Part shown: positions 43,020 through 52,470 of the stretch, piece by piece | Layout of the letters: the number at the start of each line of letters is the position of its first letter | How positions within the stretch are numbered: the first letter of the stretch is position 1 | Source: Clostridiales bacterium VE202-01 | Lineage (GTDB): Bacteria > Bacillota_I > Bacilli_A > Erysipelotrichales > Coprobacillaceae | Direction of reading: 5' to 3' | NCBI GenBank assembly: GCA_000508865.1 | Contig: BAHP02000015.1 | Span: 1-64,000 of the forward strand | Length of the DNA: 64,000 nt | Translations under genes and position numbers: made by a program | The notes under the pieces: model-generated | What the model was told of the DNA's origin: nothing | What the model saw: the letters and a program-made list of their open reading frames with translations, nothing else | The model's database searches: none

Positions 43020-43550
43020 TTATTTATAAGTACCATTTAAATATGTTTCTTTAATATATTTTATTGTTTCATCAAGATTTGAATTTGCTAAATGTTCCAG
43101 CATATCCTTAATTATCCGATCAGTATTTTCATTGATTACATAATAGAATCTTGTTTTATTATAATAATCTAAAGGGGCTGTAAAATCAAAATCTTTACCG
43201 CGATAAACCATCGTCGCGGCTACGCGATCACAAAACATTTCTACTACATACTTAATTGGCATTTCAATTGCAATAATACCTTGGCTTGTAAAATCGATCC
43301 AATATTCCCAATGATGCTTATTGCGTCCTTTATGGTGTAACCAGGCACTACTATAACCAATCATTTCTCTTTCATTACTATTAGGTGATTTATAACCTAA
43401 ATAATATTTAGCACCAGTAGAAAATTCACTCCATGAATATTTTGATAAATCATGTTTTAATCCCTGTTTATATAAACCAAAACGAAAACATAACTTCATC
43501 ACATAATATTTATGTTTAGTAATTGTCTTAAAATGTTTAATGGCTTTCAT
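43020..43550 (-). CDS. DUF5662-family protein
   Basis: 176 residues starting at ATG 43550, 14 nt inside the end of scpB, with GAGGCGAG upstream. The pattern KHKYYVMKLCFRFGLYKQGLKHDLSKYSWSEF, HHKGRNKHHWEYW and a helical C-terminus is that of DUF5662, a family of unknown function found in Firmicutes and phages. The many His/Asp pairs (KHDLSKYS, HHKGRNKHH) hint at metal binding. The longer frame to 43616 only re-reads scpB. Confidence 0.75.
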   Translation of the reverse strand: MKAIKHFKTITKHKYYVMKLCFRFGLYKQGLKHDLSKYSWSEFSTGAKYYLGYKSPNSNEREMIGYSSAWLHHKGRNKHHWEYWIDFTSQGIIAIEMPIKYVVEMFCDRVAATMVYRGKDFDFTAPLDYYNKTRFYYVINENTDRIIKDMLEHLANSNLDETIKYIKETYLNGTYK

Positions 43551-44127
43551 TGCTCGCCTCGTTATCTTCACGATATCTTGTTGCAAAGATATCTTCTTGT
43601 TCATCAACTTCAACAATATCTGCTAAGGCCGGTAGTTCATCTAATGATGCCAGTCCAAATGTATCCATAAATTCATCAGTCACACCATATAAAATCGGCA
43701 TCCCCGGACTATCTTCACGACCAACTTCTTTAATCAATGCCTTAGCAACTAATTTACGGATCATCGCATCACATCCTACCCCACGAATATCTTCGATTCC
43801 TACTCGTGTAATTGGCTGATTATAAGCAATAATTGCTAAGGTTTCTAAAGCTGCATTAGATAAATTAGCACTGCTTTGTTCAACCATTTTTTGATAATAA
43901 GCAAAATACTCGCTATTAGTAGCTAATTTATAACGTCCCCCAAAGTTAACCAAAATCACACCCTTTATTGCTTTTTTTTCATAACTTTCAACAAATTTAT
44001 CCATCAATAACACCGCATCTTTACGACTTATCTCTAACACACTGGCAATCTGTTTAGTATCTACCCCATCATCCCCTGCCAAATACAGCATTCCTTCTAT
44101 AATGTCTAAGTAATTAGTTTCTTCCAT
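43537..44127 (-). CDS. scpB: Segregation and condensation protein B
   Basis: 196 residues with two winged-helix domains: YLDIIEGMLYLAGDDGVDTKQIASVLEISRKDAVLLMDKF at the N-terminus and NAALETLAIIAYNQPITRVGIEDIRGVGCDAMIRKLVAKALI in the second, ending GVTDEFMDTFGLASLDELPAL. Together with ScpA it binds SMC to form the chromosome-condensing complex. The start overlaps the scpA stop by 1 nt. Confidence 0.95.
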   Translation of the reverse strand: MEETNYLDIIEGMLYLAGDDGVDTKQIASVLEISRKDAVLLMDKFVESYEKKAIKGVILVNFGGRYKLATNSEYFAYYQKMVEQSSANLSNAALETLAIIAYNQPITRVGIEDIRGVGCDAMIRKLVAKALIKEVGREDSPGMPILYGVTDEFMDTFGLASLDELPALADIVEVDEQEDIFATRYREDNEASNESH

Positions 44128-44855
44128 TAAACCTTCCCCTCTACATATATATCCGCAAATAATCCATCTTGAATTATTTCTACTTCTTTATCCTTAGCTA
44201 AAACTAATATTGCAATAAAAGTAACAATAAAATAAAAGCGGTCATATCGATCAAATAATTCTTCAAATTTTACTTTTTTATTTACCCTCGTTTTAAAATA
44301 ATCTCTAATTTGTTCGGTTCTTTCATCAATTGAAATATCTTTTTTAGCAATATGAGTATCTAACGGCTTCATCAGAGCCTTTCGTTGAAACATTTTTTGC
44401 ATTGCCTTCATTAAATCGTATACTTCCAAACCTTCAGGTATCATAGAACTAGTATCTATGATATATTCATCCATTGATTCTGCTGGTTTAATGATGATAT
44501 TTTGTCGCTGTTCATATTTTTCACGAATATCATCAAGAACATCTTTATAACGTTTATATTCAATCAAACGTTTTATTAAAGCTTCTCGAGGATCCTCTTG
44601 ATAGTCATCGTTGATCGTTACTTTTTCTTTAGGAATAAGCATTTTACTTTTCATTTCAATCAAATCAGCAGCCATGACTAAATATTCTGACATCACTTCC
44701 AATAAAGATGGATCCATCGCATGAATATATTGCAAATACTGATCAGCAATTACAGATAATTCTAACGATTCCAAATCCATTTCTTTTTCTTTAATTAGAT
44801 GTAATAATAAATCTAAAGGTCCTTGAAAGTCTTCAATTACTACCTGATATTCCAT
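44127..44855 (-). CDS. scpA: Segregation and condensation protein A
   Basis: A 242-residue kleisin. N-terminal VVIEDFQGPLDLLLHLIKEKEMDLESL, a middle EYLVMAADLIEMKSKMLIP, and a C-terminal winged helix (VTFIAILVLAKDKEVEIIQDGLFADIYV), all typical. It bridges the two SMC heads. An AGGAGG lies ahead of the ATG at 44855, and a TGT-TATAAT extended -10 lies at 44884-44892. Confidence 0.95.
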   Translation of the reverse strand: MEYQVVIEDFQGPLDLLLHLIKEKEMDLESLELSVIADQYLQYIHAMDPSLLEVMSEYLVMAADLIEMKSKMLIPKEKVTINDDYQEDPREALIKRLIEYKRYKDVLDDIREKYEQRQNIIIKPAESMDEYIIDTSSMIPEGLEVYDLMKAMQKMFQRKALMKPLDTHIAKKDISIDERTEQIRDYFKTRVNKKVKFEELFDRYDRFYFIVTFIAILVLAKDKEVEIIQDGLFADIYVEGKV

Positions 44856-44883
44856 GATGAAACCTCCTAATTACGCATTAGTT

Positions 44884-44892
44884 ATTATAACA
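44884..44892 (-). promoter_or_regulatory. Extended -10 promoter of scpAB
   Basis: TGT-TATAAT on the minus strand, about 30 nt upstream of the scpA start. The -35 (TTCTAA, 17 nt away) is poor. Confidence 0.5.
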
Positions 44893-44928
44893 CATAAATT
44901 GCAGTATTAGAAGAATTCTTTTTTTTAC

Positions 44929-44959
44929 AAAAAAACCTCAATTATATAAATAATCAAGG
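44929..44959 (-). terminator. Terminator of the spoVA operon
   Basis: A 9-bp stem with two G-T pairs (44936-44944 with 44951-44959), then seven T on the minus strand, 3 nt after spoVAF. Confidence 0.75.
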
Positions 44960-44961
44960 CT

Positions 44962-46239
44962 TTACGATCCTCTTTTACTTTTTGGTTTACGAATAATAAA
45001 ATTAAGCATCTCTTTACCATCAAAAGGATAAAGTGGATACAAATAAGAAGTACCAAGTGGTTTTAATCTAACCAAATATCCAATTAAAATAATATGAAAA
45101 ATAATAAAGCCAATCCAGCCTAAAAATCCTGCAAAGATTATCAAAAAAATCTTTAGATACTTATTAGTAAGTGATAATTCATAATTTGGTGTCGCAAAAC
45201 CACCAACATCACCAATAGCACAAAAAAGTAAAATTTCTTCACTAAAAATACCAAGATCAATCGCAAACTGACCTAACAATACAGCAGCAATCATCCCCAT
45301 AGCATTAGATAATGACGTCGGAGTATGAATCGTTGCAATTCTAAGCAGTTCGATTGCAAGTTCTACTAATAATACTTGTCCCAAAAAAACTAGATCAAGA
45401 TTCCCATCATTTGTTAATAATAACCATAAAGGAACTAAATAAAGCGAAATTAATACCGCACTAAAACGAATCAGACGAATAAAAGTACCAATGATTGGAG
45501 TTTGACGATGTTCTTCAACATGTTCTAAAATTTCAAATATCGTCGTTGGAATCATCATTACTGATGACGAAGTGTCACAAATTATAGCAATGTGGCCATG
45601 TAAAATATGTGTCGATACAACATCTGGCCGTTCACTATAACGAACTAAGGGAAAAGGATTGTACCCTTGATCTAAGATCATTTCTTCAACTGCTCGATCT
45701 GACATTACTAGATCTTCATTTTTAATTTCTTTAATTCGCTCTAAAATCGTCTGTAGCATACTTTGATCGACTTGACTATTTAAATAACATAAACAAATAT
45801 CTAAAGGATTATTTTTTCCAATCGTTTGCTTATTCATAACTAGATCGATCGTTCTGATCCTCCGGCGAATCAATCCTGCACATGTAAGCATTGATTCATT
45901 AAAACCATCTTTAGAACCTCTAACACTCTTTTCCGTTTCGGGTTCTTCGACAGAGCGGCTGGGAAAATTCCTTGTATCTAATACATACTGTTTATCACGA
46001 TAATTTACTACTGCACAACCTGTCAACATCGCATACTGCGCTTTTTCAAGATCTGTTTCTTCTTTTACATCACCATTATTTATACAGTCTTTTAATGTTT
46101 TTCCTCGATGATTTGTTATTCCTTCGACTAAATATGCAATTAAATCATCAGAACAAAGGCTTGAGACGTAATTGATCGTTACTTCTTCATTTTCAAAATC
46201 AAGTGTTCGGGTATTGAGATCAAAAGAAGGATTCTTCAT
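44962..46239 (-). CDS. spoVAF: Spore protein SpoVAF (GerA-family membrane protein)
   Basis: 425 residues. The hydrophilic N-terminal half (IDLVMNKQTIGKNNPLDICLCYLNSQVDQSML...GYNPFPLVRYSERPDVVSTHILHGHIAIICDTSSSVMMIPTTIF) matches GerA/SpoVAF, followed by about five membrane helices. It is shorter than GerAA germinant receptor subunits. SpoVAF localises to the spore inner membrane and modulates germination with the SpoVA channel. The start overlaps the spoVAE stop. Confidence 0.88.
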   Translation of the reverse strand: MKNPSFDLNTRTLDFENEEVTINYVSSLCSDDLIAYLVEGITNHRGKTLKDCINNGDVKEETDLEKAQYAMLTGCAVVNYRDKQYVLDTRNFPSRSVEEPETEKSVRGSKDGFNESMLTCAGLIRRRIRTIDLVMNKQTIGKNNPLDICLCYLNSQVDQSMLQTILERIKEIKNEDLVMSDRAVEEMILDQGYNPFPLVRYSERPDVVSTHILHGHIAIICDTSSSVMMIPTTIFEILEHVEEHRQTPIIGTFIRLIRFSAVLISLYLVPLWLLLTNDGNLDLVFLGQVLLVELAIELLRIATIHTPTSLSNAMGMIAAVLLGQFAIDLGIFSEEILLFCAIGDVGGFATPNYELSLTNKYLKIFLIIFAGFLGWIGFIIFHIILIGYLVRLKPLGTSYLYPLYPFDGKEMLNFIIRKPKSKRGS

Positions 46240-46589
46240 TATGATTTTGGTTTAGTACATACAGCAACAAGAAAAGCAAATAATATCGCACTACTGATTC
46301 CAGCGGCAGTTAAATCAAAAACCCCCAGTGCCAGACCAAAAAAACCATATTCTTTCGTTGCTGCTAATGCTCCATGCATTAATGAATGACCAAAACTAGT
46401 AATAGGAAGCAAGGCTCCCGCATGAAAAATTTCAACTAGTTTATCATAAATATGAAACAAATCTAAAAACGCTCCAATAACCACGAACATACTAGTAATG
46501 TGACCAGGGGTCAACTTAGTGTACTCATAAATAAGCTGCGCCACGACACAGACAAAACCACAAAAAATAAATGCTAAAATATAATTCAT
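46239..46589 (-). CDS. spoVAE: Stage V sporulation protein AE (SpoVAEb)
   Basis: A 116-residue membrane protein. Signature: TPGHITSMFVVIGAFLDLFHIYDKLVEIFHAGALLPITSFGHSLMHGAL. It is part of the channel that imports and releases Ca-dipicolinate. It overlaps its neighbours at start and stop, indicating tight operon translation. Confidence 0.93.
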   Translation of the reverse strand: MNYILAFIFCGFVCVVAQLIYEYTKLTPGHITSMFVVIGAFLDLFHIYDKLVEIFHAGALLPITSFGHSLMHGALAATKEYGFFGLALGVFDLTAAGISSAILFAFLVAVCTKPKS

Positions 46590-47593
46590 TATTCTACTAC
46601 CTCCAAACTAAAGGCGTGACCAATACAAGGGATACTTTGCTTTTGATTAGTCATTACTGGTGATAATAAAGCACCTGTAGTAATAACAAGAATTCTTTTA
46701 TACTTATGCTTTAACATTTTTTGGTATAAATATCCAAAAGTAACTAAAGCACTACATGAAGGACCACTGCCTCCTTGATTAACATCTTGATCCTTACTAT
46801 ATAATAAACTGCCACAATCATCATATTCTTTATAGCTAATATGACTTTCTTTCATCAATTCCTTCATGATTGCTTTACCATAATCTGATAAATCACCTGT
46901 GACGATCAAATCATAATAATTAGCCTGGCGGTTAAGATCAGTTAAATGATTACATAGCGTATCAAAAGCCGCTGGTGCCATTGCCCTTCCCATATCATTA
47001 GGATCACTTTGATCCATATCAACAACGCGACCAATCGTTAAAGCTTCGATTCTAATAGCACTAGGATTATTATCAAGAATCACACTTACAGCTCCTGTAG
47101 CAGTAGTCGTCATTGTTTCTTTACGCTGCACACCATATTCTACGGGATAGCGAAACTGTCTTTCCGCTGTAGCATTATGACTACATACAAAACAATTAGC
47201 ATTATGTAAACTATGATTTTCAATCAACATAGCAGCGGTATTTATCACTAGACCCATTGTAGCACACGCACCATACATCGCCATAAAAGGTCTTTGAAAA
47301 TCCTTAGCGGTATAATTACTAGCAGTAACCTGGTTATTTAAGTCACCACCTAAATATACATTAATATCTTCTTTTTTTAATTTACCTTTTTTTAAAGCAA
47401 TGCCAAGGGCATCTTGTAACATTGCTATTTCTGCCTGCTCATAAGAATCATTGCCAAAGCGAAAATCAGGATAATGCTGATCAAAATAATCACCTAACGG
47501 ACCATTAAATTCATCAATTCCACAAGTAGTACCAATTGCTCTAATATAAACATTTTTTAAAATCATCGAGCTACCAGATAAGACTGATGACAT
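46589..47593 (-). CDS. spoVAD: Stage V sporulation protein AD
   Basis: A 334-residue thiolase-fold protein that binds dipicolinic acid. Seen: GPLGDYFDQHYPDFRFGNDSYEQAEIAMLQDA, MAMYGACATMGL, HNATAERQFRYPVEYG and DVNQGGSGPSCSALVTFGYL. The ATG at 47593 has AGGAGG and lies 23 nt inside spoVAC. It sits on the spore membrane as part of the DPA channel. Confidence 0.94.
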   Translation of the reverse strand: MSSVLSGSSMILKNVYIRAIGTTCGIDEFNGPLGDYFDQHYPDFRFGNDSYEQAEIAMLQDALGIALKKGKLKKEDINVYLGGDLNNQVTASNYTAKDFQRPFMAMYGACATMGLVINTAAMLIENHSLHNANCFVCSHNATAERQFRYPVEYGVQRKETMTTTATGAVSVILDNNPSAIRIEALTIGRVVDMDQSDPNDMGRAMAPAAFDTLCNHLTDLNRQANYYDLIVTGDLSDYGKAIMKELMKESHISYKEYDDCGSLLYSKDQDVNQGGSGPSCSALVTFGYLYQKMLKHKYKRILVITTGALLSPVMTNQKQSIPCIGHAFSLEVVE

Positions 47594-48014
47594 AACGAAT
47601 TCCTCCTAAAATAAACGAAGCTACGATTCCAAATGTTATTACTGTACCACCCAGTTTAAACATATTAGCACCGATACCTGTTACTAATCCTTCACTTTTA
47701 GCTTCCAGTGCACTAGATGTCATACTATTAGAAAAACCTGTGATTGGAATAAAGGTACCCGCACCAGCTTTTTTACCGATACGATCATAGATTCCCAGTC
47801 CGGTTAAAATAGCTGCCGCTAAGACAATCGTAATGATCATCATCGGTGTCGCTTCTTTTTCTTTAATATCAAAAATCGTCATATAAAAATCTAATAATCC
47901 TTGACCAATCAAACCTATTATTCCACCATAAATAAAGGCACTTAAACAATGCTTTTTTACCTGCTTTTGCGGTTTTAGCTTTTCTGCAATCTGATTATAC
48001 TTAGATGTATTCAT
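47571..48014 (-). CDS. spoVAC: Stage V sporulation protein AC
   Basis: A 147-residue membrane protein. It contains CLSAFIYGGIIGLIGQGLLDF, DRIGKKAGAGTFIPITGFSNSMTSSALEAKSEGL and a last hydrophobic hairpin, as in SpoVAC, the mechanosensitive part of the DPA channel. The ATG at 48014 follows GAGGTG by 6 nt. First gene of the spoVAC-AD-AE-AF operon; spoVAA and spoVAB are absent here, as in many Clostridia. No clear SigG promoter was recognised. Confidence 0.92.
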   Translation of the reverse strand: MNTSKYNQIAEKLKPQKQVKKHCLSAFIYGGIIGLIGQGLLDFYMTIFDIKEKEATPMMIITIVLAAAILTGLGIYDRIGKKAGAGTFIPITGFSNSMTSSALEAKSEGLVTGIGANMFKLGGTVITFGIVASFILGGIRYVISLIW

Positions 48015-48054
48015 TAATTTCACCTCACAATATTTTTTCCAATTTTTCTAAAAA

Positions 48055-48086
48055 TAAACAAAAAAGAGCCTTAATTAAAAGACTCT
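48055..48086 (-). terminator. Terminator of folT
   Basis: AGAGCC (48065-48070) pairs with GACTCT (48081-48086) with one G-T pair; TTAATTAA lies in the loop and six T follow on the minus strand. Confidence 0.65.
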
Positions 48087-48879
48087 ATAATCGTTTCAAA
48101 ACTTTTAAAACACTATATCCTAAAATGATATCAACAGGAATCATAATACACTCTTTAATTACTCGAATAAATAAAGATAATGTAAACGGTATTCCATACA
48201 TCACTTGCAACCAATATGGCGTTAAACAAAACGTAATTACCATTTCAACAAGCACTACGGAAATAAGCCATAAATTAAATAAGTGATAATCTGACTCATT
48301 TAACTTTCTTTTATAATAATACATTACAATAAATAAAACACTTATCATTACAATACAAATAACACTAATTGCAATTTTATAATTAAATGTAATATTTACC
48401 ACGTTATTCGAAATAGTTACTTGATCTAAACTAAAAACATAACCACAGGCACTGATTGCTAAAAGCACTAAAATAACTTGAATGATCTTCTCTAAAAAAT
48501 GAGTATAATTTTCTTTTACCGTTACCACCACTATCGATGGAATCAAAGTTTGTAGTACTGCGCTTAATGTAAATCCTAAAAACGGAAAACCTGTTGGTGT
48601 CACGATCAACCCAACTAAATCTACAGCAATCCCGATAATATAACAATAACCAGGTGCCAGCATTATTCCTGCTAACAGCATCGGAATAACTTCAATAGAG
48701 ATTTTTAAACTCTCAAAACCAAATAACGGTATCATAATTGATAACCTTTTTAATACTGCTGCCAGTACAATAAACAAAGCAGCTAACGTAAGTGACTTCG
48801 TGTCACTTTTGATTGGGTATTTCCAAAATACCAATACCCCGATCAAAACTAAAATAAATCCGCAAATAATTTGAATCAT
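48085..48879 (-). CDS. folT: Folate-type ECF transporter S component (FolT-like)
   Basis: A 264-residue membrane protein. The core SLTLAALFIVLAAVLKRLSIMIP, ISIEVIPMLLAGIMLAPGYCYIIGIAVDLVGLIVTPTG.PFLGFTLSAVL matches the FolT family of energy-coupling factor S proteins, which capture folate for the shared ATPase/T module encoded elsewhere. It is longer than usual, with extra helices at both ends. The ATG at 48879 has no obvious ribosome site nearby, and a structured leader of about 110 nt lies just upstream. The position close to a FolC gene supports a folate role. Confidence 0.78.
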   Translation of the reverse strand: MIQIICGFILVLIGVLVFWKYPIKSDTKSLTLAALFIVLAAVLKRLSIMIPLFGFESLKISIEVIPMLLAGIMLAPGYCYIIGIAVDLVGLIVTPTGFPFLGFTLSAVLQTLIPSIVVVTVKENYTHFLEKIIQVILVLLAISACGYVFSLDQVTISNNVVNITFNYKIAISVICIVMISVLFIVMYYYKRKLNESDYHLFNLWLISVVLVEMVITFCLTPYWLQVMYGIPFTLSLFIRVIKECIMIPVDIILGYSVLKVLKRL

Positions 48880-48884
48880 AATCT

Positions 48885-48998
48885 GATTGCTACTTATTTA
48901 CAATCTTTCCTGCTTCATCCTCATTTCTAGTCCACAGGCGTTAATTCCGATCAATGACCGTACATGCGATTGCTACTAAAAAGTAGACTCCCCCTTTT
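48885..48998 (-). promoter_or_regulatory. Structured leader of folT, riboswitch-like, class not recognised
   Basis: The predicted transcript begins near 48998 with a GGGGGAGTCTAC segment. AGTCTAC can pair with GTGGACT (7 bp with one G-T), enclosing CGCATGTACGGTCATTGATCG. The 9-mer GTAGCAATC occurs twice, near the 5' side and just before the start codon; either copy can pair with a GATTG between them, giving exclusive alternatives. It lacks the GGAGAGTAG and CGCGTTAA marks of the known tetrahydrofolate riboswitch. Confidence 0.5.
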
Positions 48999-49003
48999 TC
49001 TAA

Positions 49004-49009
49004 ATTATA
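49004..49009 (-). promoter_or_regulatory. -10 element of the folT leader transcript
   Basis: TATAAT on the minus strand (49009-49004) preceded by TGTA. The -35 at 17 nt is TTCTAA, weak. Confidence 0.45.
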
Positions 49010-49065
49010 TACAAAAATGTATACAATTAGAATCATACTATAAATAACTGTTTACATCAAGTAAT

Positions 49066-50678
49066 TTAGTTATTATCAACAAAACCTAAATACTCCTTTT
49101 TACAAATCACTAAGATATCATCTTGTTTAATTTTCGTTTTACCATTAGGAATAAGAATCTCATTATTACGCTTGATAAATACAACTAAAAATTTATTAGC
49201 AGGATTTATCTTCGCCAAAGTTGCCCCAATCCAATGATGTGACTGTTCAATACATATTTCATCAAGATAAATATCATTACCTTCATAACTAGGAGCACAC
49301 ATGATCAAGATATCCTGATACATGATTCTTGTTGATCCTTTAGGTAAAATCATTTGATTATCGCGAATGATCGTTACTACCAACATGTCAGTAGGTGTTA
49401 TGATCGTACCTAATGTCTGATTGATCCAAGGATGATTTTTATCCAAATATATTTTAACCAGTTCAAAAGAACTATCATTAGTATAATCATTAAATGTCTT
49501 CATCGTATCATTTCGATTATCTTCTACATCAAACCATTTTGCCATCAAAGGCAGCAAAGTCCCCTGAAAAGTAATTGAAAGTAAAGCAACTAAAAATACA
49601 ATATGAAATATATCATTATTTGTATAAGCTGGCGATACAACTGTCATAATTGCAAATACGATCGAAGCAGCACCTCGTAAACCACACCAGGAAATGAATA
49701 ACTGCTGTTTCAACGGAACTTTAAAAGGAGTTAAACAAATAAATACGGTTAGCGGTCGGGCAACAAAAGTTAAAAATAAAGCAATTAAAATAGCTGGTGA
49801 AATAATATCAATGAGCTGTAAAGGAAAGCATAATAGTCCTAATAAAAAGAAAAGTAAGATCTGCATCATATGTGAAATACTATCAAAAAATGAATTAAAG
49901 ATGTTTTCTTTTTTAATTTACTATTTCCTAATATTATTCCAAATAAATAAACACTTAAAAAACCATTACCATTCATTACACTAGGCAAAGCATAAGCCAG
50001 TAGCGCTAGAGCCGCTACAAAAATAGATTTTAAACCAACCTCATTTAATCGAATTCGATCCAAAAAATTTCTCGCCAGAAAACCAATCACAACCCCACAT
50101 AAGCCTCCCAATAGCACCTGGCTTAATATAAGCATAAATATATTAGTCGTTTTACCAGATAAAAGTGTCAAAATAATAACCGTCAACATATAAGCTGTTG
50201 GATCATTACTACCACTTTCCATTTCCAATAACGGTGCAATTCCTTCCTTTAAATTTAAGCGTTTCATTCTTAAAATACTAAACACTGAAGCTGCATCGGT
50301 GGAAGCTACGACCGCACCTATCAACATTCCCTCAAGCAGACTGGTTTTTAAAATTCCATAACAAAATAATCCTACAAAACCACAAGTTAAAATAACACCT
50401 AAAGTCGACATGATCGTTGCTTTAACTAATACGGGTTTGGCAGTATTAAAATTTAAACAAAATCCGCCATAAAACATTATATATATAAGAGCAAAGGTAC
50501 AAATATTCTCACTAATAACAAAATCATCAAAACTAATCTTAAATATCCCATCACTTCCAAAAATCATTCCTAATAAGATAAATATCAACAAAGTCGGAAC
50601 TCCAAACTTATAGGAAAGTCTTGTAGCAAGGATGCAGATAATGATAACAGCAGCAATAAATAATAAAAATAATGTCAT
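49066..50678 (-). CDS. K+/H+ (CPA1, NhaP2/CvrA-type) antiporter with TrkA-C domains, frameshifted in this sequence
   Basis: The first part (270 residues) has the CPA transport helices, with VASTDAASVFSILRMKRLNLKEGIAPLLEMESGSNDPTAYM, the conserved ASTD and SGSNDP motifs. It breaks after KKKTSLIHF; as written it ends LIVFHI. Adding one base to the run 49885-49890 gives FFDSISHMMQILLFF and joins the rest: four more helices with SWCGLRGAASIVFA, then two TrkA-C (RCK-C) domains (ending KIKQDDILVICKKEY). 1613 nt plus one base equals 538 codons, the normal CvrA length. RCK-C domains of such antiporters bind c-di-AMP in Firmicutes (CpaA). Confidence 0.87.
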
Positions 50679-50733
50679 TCACTTATCTCCTTTTTTAGTT
50701 TATAAGATTATAACACAATAATTTTAAGCAAAC

Positions 50734-50764
50734 AAAAAAAGATCAGCATTTTATCCTGATCTTT
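50734..50764 (-). terminator. Terminator of the GNAT-FolC gene
   Basis: AAAGATCAG (50738-50746) pairs with CTGATCTTT (50756-50764), with seven T on the minus strand; the folC stop codon lies in the hairpin. Confidence 0.8.
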
Positions 50765-52415
50765 CCATGATATACTCTCTAACTTTAGAAATAAAATATA
50801 ATGATCCTGTAACAAAAACCGTTCCCTCATGATCAAACGCTTGATCAAGAGCTATTTTATAATCAGGTTCAATTTTAACATCAAAACCATCAGCAAGCGT
50901 TTTAGCATCGCTAGCTCTTACGTGTTCAAATTCACAAATCGTAATATCATCAGTTAATTGGAGCAGTTTTTCAATCATATGCTTATAATCTTTATCACGG
51001 AGAGCACTAAAAATTATTTTTATTTGATCATACTTTTTAGCACACTCATAAAAAGCATCGATTCCTTCTTTATTATGGGCTCCATCAATGATTATCAAAG
51101 GTTCAATATTAACGATTTCAAAACGTCCTGCCCAGCGAGCATTATACATTCCTTGTAATAAGTCATCATCACTAAAATCAACGATTTGATGATTTTTTAA
51201 ATATAACAACGCTTCTAAAGCTAAAGCACTATTATATATTTGATACAAAGCAGGGGTATCCAGGATAATATCATAACCACGATAACGATAACTAACATTA
51301 TTACTGTCTAAAATATTTGTAATTGGCTGTAAAGTTAACAATTTACTATGATGCCTGCGACATATCTCATTAAACACTTCTAAACATTCTGTTTTCGTCT
51401 CACCTGTTAAATAATCGATTCCATCTTTTACAATTCCCGCTTTATTCAAAGCAATACTTTGATAATCATGCCCTAAATAATCTACATGATCTAAACCGAT
51501 ATTAGTATTGATCGCTAGTTTTGGCATAATGATATTTGTAGCATCTAATAAACCGCCTAACCCTACTTCAAATAGTGCTAAATCAACTTTTTGTTCAATA
51601 AAATACATTATTGCAATAAATACTTCAATTTCAAACATTGAAATTTCATATTTCAACCACAAATCAACATAGCGATTAGCATAATCCACCATAGTTTGTT
51701 CATCGATAAATTGATCATTAATTCTAATAATATCTAATCTTGAATATAAAGCTGGTGATGTAAAAGTGGCAATCTTATATCCTGATTGCTTTAATACTTC
51801 TTTAATATAATTAGTTGTTGATCCCTTTCCATTTGTTCCACCAATATGAACACAGTCTAAAATCAACTGCGGATTACCTAGATCTTCCATATAGCGTTTA
51901 AAATTATCAAGGCTATAAACACGATTTTTTTGACTACTGATAAATTCCACAACTTCATCATAATTATTAAAGCGTTTTTTTACGCTTCTCATTTTAATCA
52001 TTGGATAATATAATATTCCCTCTTTTTTTTCTAAATTACCGTTTATTTTAAAACCAAGATGTTCATAAAATGATCTAGTATTAATAGCCGCATTAACTTC
52101 AAGATCACCTAAAACTAGATTATCAATTATTTCTACTAATCTTTTTCCAATTCCCTTTCTCTGATATTGCTTATCAACAAATAATAAACTTAAATAATTT
52201 CCTTTACTTAAACTAACCATACCAATAATTTTATTATCGTTTAAACAAATATATGTAAGATTAGACTTATCTAAATAAAATTCTTTTGTATTTAGCTGGT
52301 CAAAGTCTTTTGATCCATTACTTTCTAAATTAGCAAAGATAAATTCTTTAGCAACCTGTTGAACTAATTTAATTACTGCTTCTATCTCATTTTCTTTTAT
52401 TAACCTATACTCCAT
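50751..52415 (-). CDS. folC: GNAT acetyltransferase - folylpolyglutamate synthase (FolC) fusion
   Basis: 554 residues in one frame. Residues 1 to about 145 form a GNAT domain (EYRLIKENEIEAVIKL, LFVDKQYQRKGIGKRLVEI acetyl-CoA motif, NAAINTRSFYEHLGF). From about residue 147 a complete FolC/Mur-ligase fold follows: ATP loop HIGGTNGKGSTTNYI, TSPALYSRLDIIRIN, EVGLGGLLDATNII, and IDGAHNKEGI in the C-terminal domain. FolC adds glutamates to folates or makes dihydrofolate. There is no ribosome site ahead of the FolC part, so it is expressed as one protein. ATG 52415 has AAGGTG 6 nt upstream. An indel joining two genes cannot be excluded: a two-base difference at the junction would separate them. Confidence 0.88.
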   Translation of the reverse strand: MEYRLIKENEIEAVIKLVQQVAKEFIFANLESNGSKDFDQLNTKEFYLDKSNLTYICLNDNKIIGMVSLSKGNYLSLLFVDKQYQRKGIGKRLVEIIDNLVLGDLEVNAAINTRSFYEHLGFKINGNLEKKEGILYYPMIKMRSVKKRFNNYDEVVEFISSQKNRVYSLDNFKRYMEDLGNPQLILDCVHIGGTNGKGSTTNYIKEVLKQSGYKIATFTSPALYSRLDIIRINDQFIDEQTMVDYANRYVDLWLKYEISMFEIEVFIAIMYFIEQKVDLALFEVGLGGLLDATNIIMPKLAINTNIGLDHVDYLGHDYQSIALNKAGIVKDGIDYLTGETKTECLEVFNEICRRHHSKLLTLQPITNILDSNNVSYRYRGYDIILDTPALYQIYNSALALEALLYLKNHQIVDFSDDDLLQGMYNARWAGRFEIVNIEPLIIIDGAHNKEGIDAFYECAKKYDQIKIIFSALRDKDYKHMIEKLLQLTDDITICEFEHVRASDAKTLADGFDVKIEPDYKIALDQAFDHEGTVFVTGSLYFISKVREYIMERSG

Positions 52416-52442
52416 TATTATCACCTTAAAACATTATATGCT

Positions 52443-52469
52443 AAAAGAAGTAGCATAGCTACTTCTTTT
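52443..52469 (-). terminator. Bidirectional hairpin terminator after the c-di-AMP receptor gene
   Basis: AAAAGAAGTAGC (52443-52454) and GCTACTTCTTTT (52458-52469) with a 3-nt loop; further A/T runs flank both sides. Confidence 0.8.
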
Positions 52470-52470
52470 T

